A stretch of DNA of 32,633 nucleotides from Xanthoparmelia taractica (taxonomy: Eukaryota > Ascomycota > Lecanoromycetes > Lecanorales > Parmeliaceae). The notes under the pieces were generated by a model. That model saw only the letters and a list, made by a program, of their open reading frames with translations, was not told the DNA's origin and did not search any database. The stretch is taken from positions 1-32,633 of the forward strand of contig JANQBS010000366.1 of the NCBI GenBank assembly GCA_033085395.1, in the 5' to 3' direction. Position 1 is the first letter of the stretch; each line of letters begins with the position of its first letter. Below, one piece after another: positions 1 to 11,887 of this stretch. The translations under genes and the position numbers were made by a program.

Positions 1-418
1 TTATTTATAAATCGACGAAAGCTTTTCTTTATTATATATTCGAAGATATTAATCTTTATACTATTTATACGAAGCGTGTAATTATAATAATTAAGAATAT
101 ATAACTATAGAGAACAATCATAAATTCTTTTTATAATGCGAAGAGAGAAGAAGAAAATTTATTATCGTAGAATAGATAGTAAATTACTATTATAATTAAC
201 GTGCTAGCAATTCTTCTAATAATTAAATAAATTAAATTTACTAATAATAATAAAAATAACTCGCTAAGCCCTAGATAATTGCGAAGGCCTTTCGTAACAC
301 GATATCAAATACGATAACGAGCTTAGCTTAATAACGTAATAATAAAATAAAGTAATAATAATAGCGATAATAAAGTAGAGTGATGACTAGAATAATAGCT
401 AGAATACGTTCGCATGAT
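1..418. other. RIP-mutated AT-rich DNA, no gene
   Basis: Strongly AT-rich sequence with almost no CpA or TpG but with CpG kept, the pattern left by repeat-induced point mutation. No frame stays open for a useful length on either strand and no family could be recognised. It is probably part of an old transposable element that begins outside the window. Confidence 0.6.
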
Positions 419-643
419 TCTATATAGAGTAACTTCTTTTATATATAGTATATTTCTTATACCCCTGCATATAACATGGAATATCCCTATATATATTAGA
501 AATTTCTTAGATCATTTCATGATACCAGCACGTCTCCCAGACTATCCCATAAAAATCAAATGATATAATCTTAATATCATATTATATTATGGTATGGTAT
601 CGACACTTCATATTCTAGATCATCCCAGACCTTTCCGACCCGT
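419..643. mobile_element. Partial element ending in a MULE-MITE-like terminal repeat
   Basis: This patch keeps far more CpA, TpG and CC/GG than its surroundings. It ends at 625-643 with CCAGACCTTTCCGACCCGT, nearly the same as the right end of the MITE family found elsewhere in the window (CACACCTTTCCGACCCGT). The rest of the patch does not match the 274-bp MITE. It is therefore either another member sharing termini or the end of a longer relative. No left end is visible, and the left limit given is only where base composition changes. Confidence 0.4.
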
Positions 644-644
644 A

Positions 645-3600
645 AGTCGATCTATAATATTCTTTATTATCTTATTTATAACTATTTCTTAATTACTACT
701 TATAATCTAATATTAATAACGAATAATTATTATCTTACTTTATACGTAGTTAGATTCCCGCCTAAGAATTATAAAGATTATTACCCTTACTAATAATCGT
801 TAACTTTCGCGACTAAAGCTTATTATCGTCGAGCTCTATTAATTATTCACGCTATTAGCGTACTCGATATTCGATAAAAAAATTAATTCACTTATCTTTC
901 CGATAATTACACTCTTTCGACTCTTATCTAGACTATTTAATTTACTTAATAAGCTCGCGTAATCTACTTTCACTAGCGAGAATCTAACGTAGTTATAAAT
1001 AATTAAATACGTCGCGATTCGATCTTAGACTTCAATAGACTAATTCTCTTTTCTTTATTTCGATCTTAGGCTTTTAACGTCTATATTCTCTTTATCGTTA
1101 TTAATAATATTAGAGTATTTAATAACTTCGTGCGTTTACTTTTCACGCAGCGTATTAGCATATTAAATAAAATAGTATATTCAAACACGCGTATCTTCTA
1201 CTTCTATAGATTTATTTGAGTTATCTTCGCCGCTATCTACTATCGTTTCTTTTTACTTAATATCGCTATCTATCTAAGCATTAGATATCTTACGCCTATC
1301 GACTAAGCGTATATAATATATATTACGTTAAGATGCGGAAAGCTTAAGATCGCAGAGTATACGAATAATTAAGTTACTACGAATAGAAATAAGAGATAAT
1401 CTTTTATTATTATAGAAATAAGAAAATTAAGTAAATTAGCGTGTCGCGATCGTATTATTATAGAGATAAGACTAGCTAAAATATTCTTATATAAGCTAAG
1501 TGAAAGATTTAATTAGCTTAATATATCTAGTTATTAAGACTACTAAGCGCTAACTAAAAATTAATGTTGTCGTATAAATCTAATCGCGGTTATCGACGTT
1601 AAATAGATAATTTTTTATGTGTCGTTATTAATAATATATAATGTATAGAGACTAAGTTTCGATTAGCTTAATAGAAAGATATTAAAGCTAAATATGTTAA
1701 ATAAATACCTAGATTTTCGTACTTAGCGATCTTAATAGTAAAGGCGATCGAATTCTCTTTAATTCTATATATCTATAATACGATTGCTCTAAATTTACGA
1801 GCGATATCTATTATTAAGTCTATACTCTTAATCTTACATATAATTTGCTTATATATATTCGATTAATATATATTCTTTTTCTTTAGTAACTTCTTAAATA
1901 TATTAAACTTAAGCTCTTTCGACGTGATATTCGACGAGAACTTCTTTTTCTTTAATATTTCCGAGATATAAAAGATCGTATAACGAGTAATTAAACTCGA
2001 TCGCGTAAATATATCGATTTCATTAAGAGGTAAGAGATATATCTTCGATATCGTCTTAATCGATAATAGGATTATTATAAATAATCGCTTTCTCTTACGG
2101 TAATGTAAATATAAATTAATAATCTTTCTCGTTATAACTAGCTTACACTTTTCTAGTTATATCTTAGAGATATTTTAATAAAATATAAACGAAAATATAT
2201 TCTTTAGCTATATAAAAGCTTTCGCGAATTTGACTCTATTTATTAAAATATCTAGTCTCGCCTTAATAAGATATCGTCTCTTTATTTTCTTCTTTAACGT
2301 ATCACATATATTCTTCTCTCGCCTTATATCTATTATAAGATTCTTTATAATAACTTTCACGATTTAATTTCTCGAGTTAATTTTAATATAGAAGTTCTAT
2401 AACAACGATAAATATAACGTAAAAAATACGCGAATCTCGTTATAGAGAGATTCACTTAAGGCGAACGTGACTAGATAATTTATTAAGAATATATAAATTA
2501 CGACTCTATATGCGACGACTTTAATACTCGACTTAGTATTAAAATAGTCGATTAGATATATAATCTAAAGAAAAAGAAGTAAGAGAAATAGCGCGAGATT
2601 CTATTAAGGTAAAAACTAGCTACGTTTAAATTACGAAGTCAACCTATTAAAGACATATATTATTTATCTTATTAATAGGCGAATTATAGATAATTTATTA
2701 ACTATAGAGATAATGATTATCGAAAATTATAAAGATATAATATACGGCCTAATATCGCCCGGTAATTTAAGATCGTATATATTTAGCGATAACGTATTTA
2801 ACTTCTCATCTCGGTCCCTCACTTATCTCTAAATTCTACTTATTATAACTTATATAAACTCACGAAATATTAGTTAATATTCGATAATACGAGTTTACGT
2901 CAAAGCTCGTTATCTCGATTATTATCTATTCTCGAAACGTTATCTTAAAAGCTCAAAGAGTGTTTAAATAACTTATATTAATAATTTATTTTATTTATCC
3001 TCGATTATTACTTAAAAGAGTTACTATTTATCGAAATACTTATAAATTAATCTAAGCGCGTCGATAAACTAAGGCTTACGATACGAGGGAGTTTAAATAT
3101 AATTATACGCTAACGAGAAACTTATATAATATACGACTATATATATTTAAATAGCCGAAGGGCGTTTTAGTAGAGACTATCTAAGTAATATAGACGAGAT
3201 ATAGATTCTCTTAGCTATTAGATTTCTCGTAATCTAAGATAAAGTTATTCTTCTTAATATCAACGAATCATAATAGAATTATTCGACGTTATCCCTTATA
3301 ACCCCGCTCTATCGCTATAAATTCATAAATAATCTTAGGTCTAGATATTCTTACTTAACCTCGCTAACAAAGAACCGAGACGAAATCGCCTTATCGCCTA
3401 ATATCCTCTTTAATATAAATTATAATAACGTCTTTAATAAATCCTAAGACCTTAAGACCTTAATCTTTTAAATTTCGCTTCTTTAGGGCCGCTTATTATA
3501 TTCTTATATTATAATAAAATCCGAGAACTATCTTCGTATAATTCTCGTCTAGAGACTCGTTATCTAGCGAGATAGAACTCTAAATAATATTGCCCTTACG

Positions 3601-4929
3601 TTCTAACTCGAGAAAACTCGATATATTTATATCGATATAACGAAAGATAGTGCTATTCCCCGAAGTTATATACTTAATATAGTACGAATAAAATATAAGC
3701 CTGAAATTTCTATTCGATCTTAGGGCTACGTATATTAATTAATACTTTAGGTCTTAACGAATAGTTTACTACGTGAGAGAGTAAAGTATATTTTATAGTC
3801 ACTCTCGATTTAACTTCTCGTTAATCTTTCACTAATAATACTTATATATATCGAATTCTACGAAGATTAACTTGCTCACTTCCTACTTTACTTCGTTGTC
3901 GTATCTTACGTCTTTTTATAATTAATTAAATATATTAATATTAAAACTTCTATCTCGCTTTTAGATATTTTAGATATTAAACTTTTAAACGATCTTAATT
4001 AGTAGCTATTAGACGAGAATATTAATAATTATAAATAGCGTTAATATCTTTAGCACCGAAAATATATATATATTTATCGAGTTATTCGCTATATTAAGGC
4101 GATCTTTTTTTCGAAATTAGTTTAACGTCTCTAAGACTATCTTTAATGCTAATAGAGAAGATTTTAATAATATAAATCGTTCGAGTCTTATTAGTAATAT
4201 CGCGTAATTCACTATCTTTATCTATAATTCGTAATATATAACTATAGCTCTTATATATCGATAACACAGATAATTGAGATTCTTAATATAGCTGGGGTTT
4301 ATTGCTATTAGACTCTATAGTGTCGTTATACGTTTATAATCGATATTTATTTCAGTCGTTAATTAATTCTTTTATATAATTCTATTTTAAATCGTTAAGA
4401 TAAAATTACTATAAGAATATAAGCTATTAGACGTTAATAATAATATTAAAGACGATATAACGTTTATCACCTTATTTCCTTCCCCGCGTTATTACTCTCT
4501 TAATTCTTATTTATTATCTTATTGCTATTAAGATCTTCGTTAATATTCTCTATACTATTATCTTTAGCCTTTTTATCTTCTACGCCGACTTTATTCATAA
4601 TAATATTATTATCTTCGACCTAATCTTACTTATCTTCACCCTACTCTTCACCGTCCCTATTCTAATCTTATTCGTCTTTACTTTATTCTTTATCATCCCA
4701 GTTCTAATCTTAATCGTTTATTATATTCTTCGTAAGACCCAACTTACGCTACTCTAAGCGTTACTTTCTCCGTCGCTTTTTAATATCAAATAGCGTCTTT
4801 ATAAACCATTTTTTATTATTCGTTATTAGTAATAGCTATCGATTATTCTCGATAACGTATTTCGCTTATTTAGATACGATTAATAATAACTTCGCGCGTA
4901 AAATTATAAGCTAATCTTTAGACATACTT
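645..4929. other. Unidentified RIP-degraded element(s)
   Basis: About 4.3 kb of heavily RIP-mutated sequence. Parts of both strands give long stretches interrupted only by stops that could come from Gln or Trp codons. On the minus strand this applies from about 4100 to 2700, on the plus strand from about 3600 to 4700. I could not match either to reverse transcriptase, integrase, DDE transposase or helicase motifs. It is most likely a dead transposon, but family and strand are undetermined. Confidence 0.5.
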
Positions 4930-5203
4930 ACGGGTCGGAAAGGTGTGGTATCTGTTGAACATAGTCGTTTTCAACTTTTTTTCAACTTTTTTTAAAAAAT
5001 TATATCTTTTTAATCTTTTTATAGAATTTTATAATTATATAAGCGTTCGCTTAAGCATTTTACGTATTTTTAGAATATAAAAAAATATTGTATAATATAT
5101 TTATTAAAAACCCAATGGGAGTATAAGATATTCTATACCTTTCGATATAATATTCGAAAAACTAGTCCCATACTATCAAATATACCACACCTTTCCGACC
5201 CGT
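4930..5203 (+). mobile_element. MULE-type MITE, copy 1 (274 bp)
   Basis: Non-autonomous element with 22-bp terminal inverted repeats beginning ACGGGTCGGAAAGGTGTG and no coding capacity. The interior has T-runs after the left terminus and a small hairpin, TAAGCG-TT-CGCTTA. The 10 bp flanking it (AGACATACTT left, AGTTATAAGT right) do not match, unlike copies 2 and 3. This copy may therefore mark a rearrangement breakpoint. It differs from the other copies mainly by C/T and G/A changes. Confidence 0.9.
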
Positions 5204-5420
5204 AGTTATAAGTAATCACGATAATGATAATAAACCATACGAGAGTATTAATAAGAAGACTACTAAAGTCGATAATAATCACAACAATACTAGCGAGATA
5301 AATAGAAGTCGTCGCGATATAAAAAAGAAGAATAAAGTAAAGAAGAATAAAAAAGATAAGGAAAATAAGACTATAAAGAAAAAGACTATAAAGAAAATAA
5401 CTAACGAGGAAGATAATTAG

Positions 5421-5855
5421 AAAATAAATACTATTATTAAAGAGATAAATACTATAATTACGAAATCAAGAAATAAGATCGCTAAGATTTCGAATAGTCT
5501 ATTAGTCGAAAGATCTATTAAGATCGAAAAGTCTATTAAGACTAATATTAAGAAAAACAAAGATATAGCTAGCGACTCTACGATATTAACTCGCGTTATT
5601 AAAGCGCCCAGAGCATTAATAAATAAGATTAACCTAATCGCTAAATACGTAATATATAATTTAGTCGAATATATTAGCGAGATTATTAAGATCATATCTA
5701 TTAATTCTCATAGCATTATTTCGATGAAATCGATCGCTTATTACCCTCTATTTATAACCGGCCTCGAGCGCTCTAAAGATTCACTAGATTTTTATTATCT
5801 AAATAATCTTATAATTAATTATCTCTTAATTATCAAGAAATTAAAAGATCTTTAA
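5421..5855 (+). pseudogene. Open remnant of an unidentified transposon protein
   Basis: The plus frame is open for 144 codons between TAG at 5418-5420 and TAA at 5853-5855. This is remarkable in DNA so rich in stop codons. It is the longest plus-strand opening here, and its only ATG lies late (5724-5726), so it is an internal piece of a larger dead ORF. The N-terminal half is Lys/Glu/Asn/Thr-rich. The C-terminal half is more hydrophobic and includes the string SIAYYPLFITGLERSKDS. Broken coding-like sequence continues past it to about 6300. I do not recognise the family. The minus-strand opening at 5417-5695 is its antisense shadow. Confidence 0.4.
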
Positions 5856-6550
5856 ACGTAATCTATAAAATTTAATAAAAAGAATATAATGCGAGCGACT
5901 CGTAATTCTCTAAATTATTTATAAAGTCTAGATTAATATCGAGAATATTAACGCGACGAGATACGTGACTAAGATTAAAGATCGAGAATATTACTACGAC
6001 TAATAAAGAGAGCTATATATACTATTTAATCAAGAGGACTATAAAGTCAACAATTTTATATATATAATCTATTTATTACACGAGTTATTACTATTATCTA
6101 ATATATTCTAAAAGAAAAACTAAAAGATTATAATTTAGAAGACTTCGATTCTAGATAAGAGAGTAAAGACTAATAACGTTAAGTCTAATTCGTTAAAGCG
6201 AGATATTAATAAAAAAAATAACTTATCTATTATTAAGAGCTTTAATACTATTACTAAGAAAACGTAAAAATAAAAGAATATTATAAAGATAAGATTAAAG
6301 ATAGTCTATAAAGACGCGGTGACGAAGAAGAAGAAGAGAGCTCCACCCTTAATCACGAGGAAAATAAGAAATATAAAATAGATTTTCAGCACCTCGATTA
6401 TAGCTAGACTTTCATTTACTACTATCTCTTTCAATAAATATTTATAAAAATATTACTATCATCTTTATTACTACTAATATATATCTAGATTTCAAATCCG
6501 CCCAACGATATAGAGCGCCGCGTCAATCGCCCTTATTTTTAATATATATT
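5856..6550. other. RIP-mutated continuation of the unidentified element
   Basis: Plus-strand frames from about 5880 to 6300 read as Lys/Glu/Asp-rich protein broken by TAA and TAG codons, and probably continue the ORF ending at 5855. No motif was recognised. The stretch from 6330 to 6550 shows no coding sign. Confidence 0.35.
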
Positions 6551-6708
6551 CGACACTTTCACGACCGACTTTATAATCCTTCTAAGTTAATATCACGACT
6601 TCTACATATTCTAGTATAAATATATATACGACTCTTTCACGACCGACTTTATAATCTTTCTTCAAGCCGCTATCACGGCTTCTACGTATCTTATTCTAAA
6701 TATTCACA
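6551..6708. repeat. Tandem duplication, two units of 78 and 80 bp
   Basis: Two adjacent copies (6551-6628 and 6629-6708), each opening with CGAC(A/T)CTTTCACGACCGAC and containing a second conserved block, TATCACG(A/G)CTTCTAC. A truncated third start (CGACTAC) follows at 6709. Differences between units include C/T and G/A transitions as expected from RIP. Tandem repeats of this kind are often subterminal in DNA transposons, but I cannot assign these to an element. Confidence 0.7.
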
Positions 6709-7203
6709 CGACTACTATAGCTAGCTACTCTAGTCAAGTCTACTACGTCTCTCTAAAGTTAAAGGCCGCTTCTTTCTTAAGCTACTCACAACTATAACTT
6801 TTACGATCAACTTCGCGTCTCTTGCTATTCGCGTCTCTTATTACTAAGACTATCTTATAGATATTAAGTCTTTATTAATTTCGCTTCTATACGGTATTGC
6901 ATTAAATTATTAAATATTATCTCCTTAATACTAACGCTAATTATTAGGCGATTTATATAAATTACTATCTCTTAATATTTATCGTTTACAATATAAATAT
7001 AATATCTTCGCAAATTTTTCCAAATAGAGTGCTACGGCCCCCCTCTTAATATTACCCTCGCTCGAATATCTAGACTATATAGGTAGTATTTACGAACTAA
7101 GTCTATTTAACTCTCTCGTAACTCTTATTATTTCTTAACGTAGATAAAGAAGCTTATAGCTATTAATAGTCGACGAGGTCTAATACGTATACTTAGATTA
7201 ATA
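6709..7203. other. RIP-mutated DNA, nothing recognised
   Basis: AT-rich sequence with scattered CG-containing words and no open frame of note. It was continuous with the sequence after 7498 before MITE copy 2 inserted, because the 10-bp duplication around that MITE is perfect. Confidence 0.4.
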
Positions 7204-7497
7204 AGTCTTTTCTACGGGTCGGAAAGGTGTGATATATTTGATGGTATGGGACTAGTTTTTCGAATACCATATCGAAAAGTATAGGATATCTCATACTCTC
7301 ATTAGGTTTTTAATAAATATATTACGTGATATTTTTTTATATTCTAAAAATACGTAAAAAGCTTAAGCGAACGCTTATATAATTATAAAATTCTATAAAT
7401 AGATTAAAAAGATATAAATTTTTAAAAAATGTTGAAAAAAAGTTAAAAACGACTATGTTCAACAGATACCACACCTTTCCGACCCGTAGTCTTTTCT
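7204..7497 (-). mobile_element. MULE-type MITE, copy 2, with 10-bp target duplication
   Basis: The element itself is 7214-7487 (274 bp), in reverse orientation to copy 1, with the same terminal inverted repeats. It is flanked by a perfect direct duplication AGTCTTTTCT at 7204-7213 and 7488-7497. A 10-bp duplication fits Mutator-like transposition (usually 8-11 bp). It argues against Tc1/mariner, which a casual reading of the TA at both edges would suggest. The minus-strand opening at 7337-7555 runs across the MITE and is not a gene. Confidence 0.95.
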
Positions 7498-8483
7498 TTC
7501 TCATGTATAATTCTATTCTTTTTCTTTCCTTAATTATAAAACGAATCCAAGTCATCTAAGAATAGAATATTAAGTCTTAAAGATTTAATATATTCTAGAA
7601 CGCGAAGAATCTAACTTTAGATCTTAATATTCGAGATACGTAAACGAGAAGAGCGACGAAGACTTAAGCTAATAAAACGATCCTTAACGATATATAAGCT
7701 ACGCTTAATAGTAACTTAACGAGGGCTTCGATGGGCTAAAGAATATAAGACTTCGCGAATTAAGAGAAATAAAAGATAAGGACTTCTTGGAAGTAAGAAA
7801 GACGAATAAATATAATAAATAGTCTTATACTAAGGCATTAACAACTAATATAAGAGAATATATTAGCTAAAATACGTCCTTAAGACCCCTATATATAATT
7901 AATAAAACTTTTAAATTTATTCTAGAATCTAGACTAAGATTCGATTATCTATATATATTCTAAGTAATATATTATTATAAAACCTCACATAGCTTTATAA
8001 CTTAAAATCTAGTCTATATTATCGATATAAAGAGATTAAGAAATTTAAATAAAAATAAAGTAAACTAATAAAATATATAAGTAGATTAAAGCTTGCCTCA
8101 ACTAAATTCAAATCTATTAGAGCGATTTAAAAACTTCTTTATAATTAGTTATCGTCTACGCTATAGCTAATAAATTTATTTAATAAAGATTACCTTAACG
8201 AGCTTAAATTACTTTAGGCGTTAGCGTCGATTACTAATAATATAAAAACGCGATTAAAATACTCTTCAACGATAATAAATCGTCAATACCTCTTCTATAG
8301 AAAGCAATATATTAATAATAATAAGCTCGAGCGCCACCTAGCTAAATATAAAAAGCGTAATATCCAACAAATAGAAACACACGACCGTAGTAGCTTTTCT
8401 ATATCTACGTAGATTACTATCTATAAATAAATATTAGATAATAAGCGAGAAAAGACTCTCGATCTTATTAAGTAGCGATCTCG
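7498..8483. other. RIP-mutated DNA upstream of the Plavaka remnant
   Basis: No identifiable protein. From about 8060 the plus strand begins to read as a broken coding frame, rich in Lys, Asn and Leu, that may be the N-terminal part of the transposase gene that follows. Confidence 0.4.
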
Positions 8484-10720
8484 CTAAGAGCTTATCAATC
8501 TTAGACAAAAAGTAAACACACTCTTAGCTAACGTTAATATCGTTAACGCTTTTAATAACGATATATTTCTAGACACACTTAATACTAATATAAATCTCGA
8601 GAATAATAATAAAGATAACCCTAATATATAGAGAATAATATCAATTACGACTAGAGTATTAGCTAATTTAATATCTACTCTAGACATAGACGAAGTCGAC
8701 AATCTCTCGACCTACGAGCACGATATTAACTCGATCCACGTATCAATCGACACACTCGACAGCGCAATTAGCACTATTCTATCGCAGAGATTCTATAGCT
8801 CTTTCTTACTTATTGTAATTAACATAAAGATATATTCTAAAGCTCGTAATATAGATAGATCTATAAAAAAGAAGGTGAATAAGATTATAGCCTTATCGTT
8901 AGAAGACTCTAACTTAGCGTGACGACTATTTAAGTCTAAAACTAACTACGCTTTAACTAATTAAATGCATAAATTCAAGTTATCAAATAATACTATAAAC
9001 AAGTTTTTCAAAGATACACGTCTAAGATCGTTTCACGATATCGCTAATTTCGATAGTACGACTACACTAAAGAAGAAGATATATATAATTAAAAAGATCA
9101 CCTTAATCGAGCAGTGAAAACGCTTCGAGATCGAATTACCTTTATTTAAAAAAGGGCTATTAACTATTAAACATAATATTCTTTATCGCAATATAATAAA
9201 CTTAATAGGCTTTATAATTAATTATATCTCTTTCGTCTCTAATATAATATATACTTCGATTTAATAACGAAATGCGAATAAAGAATTAATCTTTAGCGAG
9301 ATACACACTACAAATTAATAATAAGAGATATAAGATTAGCTTCCCTTCAACGCTATTATTATTTAATCATATTAATAACGGATAAAATATATTTATCTTA
9401 GATATATAGAGACTAGTAGGCGTAGTTGATTTATATTACTATAAATAATCTTAATCGCAAGACGCGGCGCGCTTCTCGGCGTCTAGAATTAATATTATTA
9501 AGACTTATATTTATTATTCATAAGCGTGCTAAGGTAGAGGTCTATTACTATATAATAGACTATATATTAAGACGTAAATCGTTATTAACGCCGCTTTACG
9601 TATTTTACGCTAATATTAATATTGCTAGCGCTAAAGAAATACTCTAAGATAGAAATCAACCTAATATACGCGAATAACGTTATTCGAAGATATTATTCTA
9701 TTCTAGCTATTATAACGAATAATTATAAAAAGCAGATACTTATTACCTTCGTTAAGAGCAATCGCTATTACTCTATTTATAAGATCGCTCCCGGCGAGCG
9801 CGAGAATCTATATATAAGTCATAAAACTCATATTTACGACTCAACGAAATTGCGACTTTTCAGACAACGATATAAATCGCACATTTCGATAGAAATAAAT
9901 ACGTATAATATCTCGAACTTTAACTAAAAACATTATCTATTTAACGTCCACATCGCTTAGATATTTGATATATTATATAACTTCTTTATACACGATATAA
10001 TAGAGTATATAATAATATAATTTTAAAAAGCGATTAGAGTTAAAAGAATAGAAGTTAAGGCATAAAATATATTAGACGATCGATTTCGATAAGTTCCTTA
10101 TTTCACTAATCTTAAAAGATTCTTATATTTTAATCGCGTAAATTAATAAACGAGAGAGAAGAGAAAGACGATATTACGATAACTAATATTAGTTTTTACG
10201 CCGTTGCTTATTAAAAACTTTCCCGATTTACTATAAATAGATCGAGCGATAATTAACTTTATAATATTAATAAGATATCGCTCTTATGATAAAGAAAGTC
10301 TAAGATATTTGTCTATAACGAAATTTAGAATAAATCTACTAAAAAAAGCCTTACGCGAGTATCGGCCGATAAATAATAATACGAACGAAGAACACCTCAA
10401 CTTCGTCAATAACACGCTATGAGTCACTGCACTATCACTATTCGAGCCTACGATATATTAAATAAATATAATACGTAAATCTCTAAGCGCGTATATATAG
10501 GGATATTAAAGCGAGTTTATCCCTTAATGAACAAGCGAGAAAATTTTCTAAAGTAGATAATAAATTATAATATATGAAATATTATTATAGTAGCGATAGC
10601 GAATATAATGCTATATCGGAAAAGCGAGATAACTTTAAGAGTCACCAGTGATTTAAACGATAAATCTATCACTGCTAAATATCGTCTAAATCTAGATAAC
10701 TTAGAATAAAAGTTTAATTT
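8484..10720 (+). pseudogene. Plavaka-type (CACTA-related) transposase, RIP-degraded
   Basis: Reading the plus strand across frames and stops gives the conserved order of the Plavaka transposase family of fungal DNA transposons. An N-terminal region is followed near 9380-9480 by DKIYLS, then an ALIYITINNLNRKTRRASRR-like block with stops at Gln/Trp positions. This corresponds to the family's SD-x-THL...W-x-hY-hhhGN motif. Next comes a block at 9620-9930 with RRYYSILAIITNNYKKQILI, equivalent to the family's 'hP-h-hhh-D-hPEQ' stretch. A segment near 9940-10150 (DDRFR and FTNLKRF) is also typical. Openings at 9426-9647, 9622-9927 and, antisense, 8484-8702 are fragments of this gene. Many in-frame TAG/TAA/TGA codons make it non-functional. 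Family assignment rests on remembered motif order, not a search. The true ends are probably wider. Confidence 0.75.
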
Positions 10721-11727
10721 AGCCGGCGGCGAGTCTTTAAGAGAGTAATATAAATATAATTATAAGATATAACGAGAGGCAAAGGCTATCGCAGATCGAC
10801 TATAACTTAACGACTTTATAAAGGCCCTTGCCTTATTTATTAGAACAGATCGTATAAAGAATATAGATCACGATAAGCTTTAGTTTAACGTTAATATAGA
10901 TCGTCGAGAAGTTAACTACACTTAAGTGAATAACTATCTTGTAAGTATTTTTAAATTAATTACTAGCTAAAAGATTATAGATAATAACTTATCTAATCTC
11001 GATCGCCTAAAAAAGAATCTTATTAAATACGTATTAATATCGAAGTTTATTAATAAGATATAATAACGCGATTATATATAAATATAAGAATTCGAGATAG
11101 AGTAAGCGGCGATATCGATATTTCGAAGTAATAAGTTAATAGAATAGATATAAATTATAATAGAGATTCTAAATCTAGATAATAGAGACTAAAAAGAGCG
11201 ATCGCAACGAATTTAAAATACTCTAATAGACGTTTTTAAATATCGATATAGCGAGTAAATATAAGAATATTATAATATAATAGAGATGAAACGAGCATAG
11301 TATTTAATATAATCAATTCACGTACGATAGAAAATCGTCGATTTTATAAACTTTCATATATTAAAAGAAGCGTTTATCTTATTCTCGCTACGATTAAGAA
11401 TAGAAAGATCTTCTATATTAATAATTATATTAATTAAGATTAATATAATAGTATCTACGATCCAGACTTTCTAATAATTAATATAAAGGCGGCGAAGAGA
11501 GTATATAGAAGATTAAGAGATTATAAAGACTCGAGTTATAGTATTAGATAATAATAGCAATAAGCTAATCTATAGAATATTTTAATATATAAATAATAGT
11601 AATTAATAAATAAATATTAAGAGGTTATAAAATATTTATTGTGCTAATATCTATTAATATATAAAAAAGACTTATTAATACTACTAATCGAGATCGATAA
11701 TCAAAAACTAGTTACTATATATATCAA
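10721..11727. other. Probable 3' part of the Plavaka element
   Basis: RIP-mutated sequence with short plus-strand coding-like pieces up to about 11650 but no motif I can name. It lies between the transposase core and the tandem repeats, so it is most simply the C-terminal part and 3' non-coding part of the same element. Confidence 0.4.
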
Positions 11728-11887
11728 CGACTACTAACGACTAAGAATAAGTTACTATTTGCGCTATCGACTGCTAACGATAAAAGTAAAGTTATTATTC
11801 GTGTTATCGACCGCTAACGATAAGAATAGAATTATTATTCGTGTTAACGACTACTAACGAAAAAGCTTAATTGCTATTTGCGCTAGT
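11728..11887. repeat. Four tandem 40-bp units (subterminal repeats?)
   Basis: Units at 11728-11767, 11768-11807, 11808-11847 and 11848-11887 are each exactly 40 bp. Each begins CGAC(T/C)(A/G)CTAACGA and ends in TATT(T/C)G(C/T)G(C/T)TA(T/A/G) or a close variant. Units alternate between TTTGCGCTA and TTCGTGTTA endings, differences largely explained by RIP transitions. The position, just after the Plavaka remnant, suggests subterminal transposase-binding repeats as known from CACTA-like elements. That role is inferred. Confidence 0.85.

Noticed and set aside
4929..5204. TA target duplication (Tc1/mariner) for the MITE family
   Set aside because: The TA pairs are explained by the terminal A or T plus a neighbouring base. 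Copies 2 and 3 show clear 10-bp duplicates instead.
5417..5695. 92-residue hydrophobic minus-strand ORF
   Set aside because: It is the exact antisense of a longer plus-strand opening. Its Ile/Leu richness is what AT-rich antisense DNA gives, and there is no other sign of a membrane protein gene.
11728..11887. CRISPR-like array
   Set aside because: The four 40-bp units are head to tail without spacers and lie in a eukaryotic transposon context.
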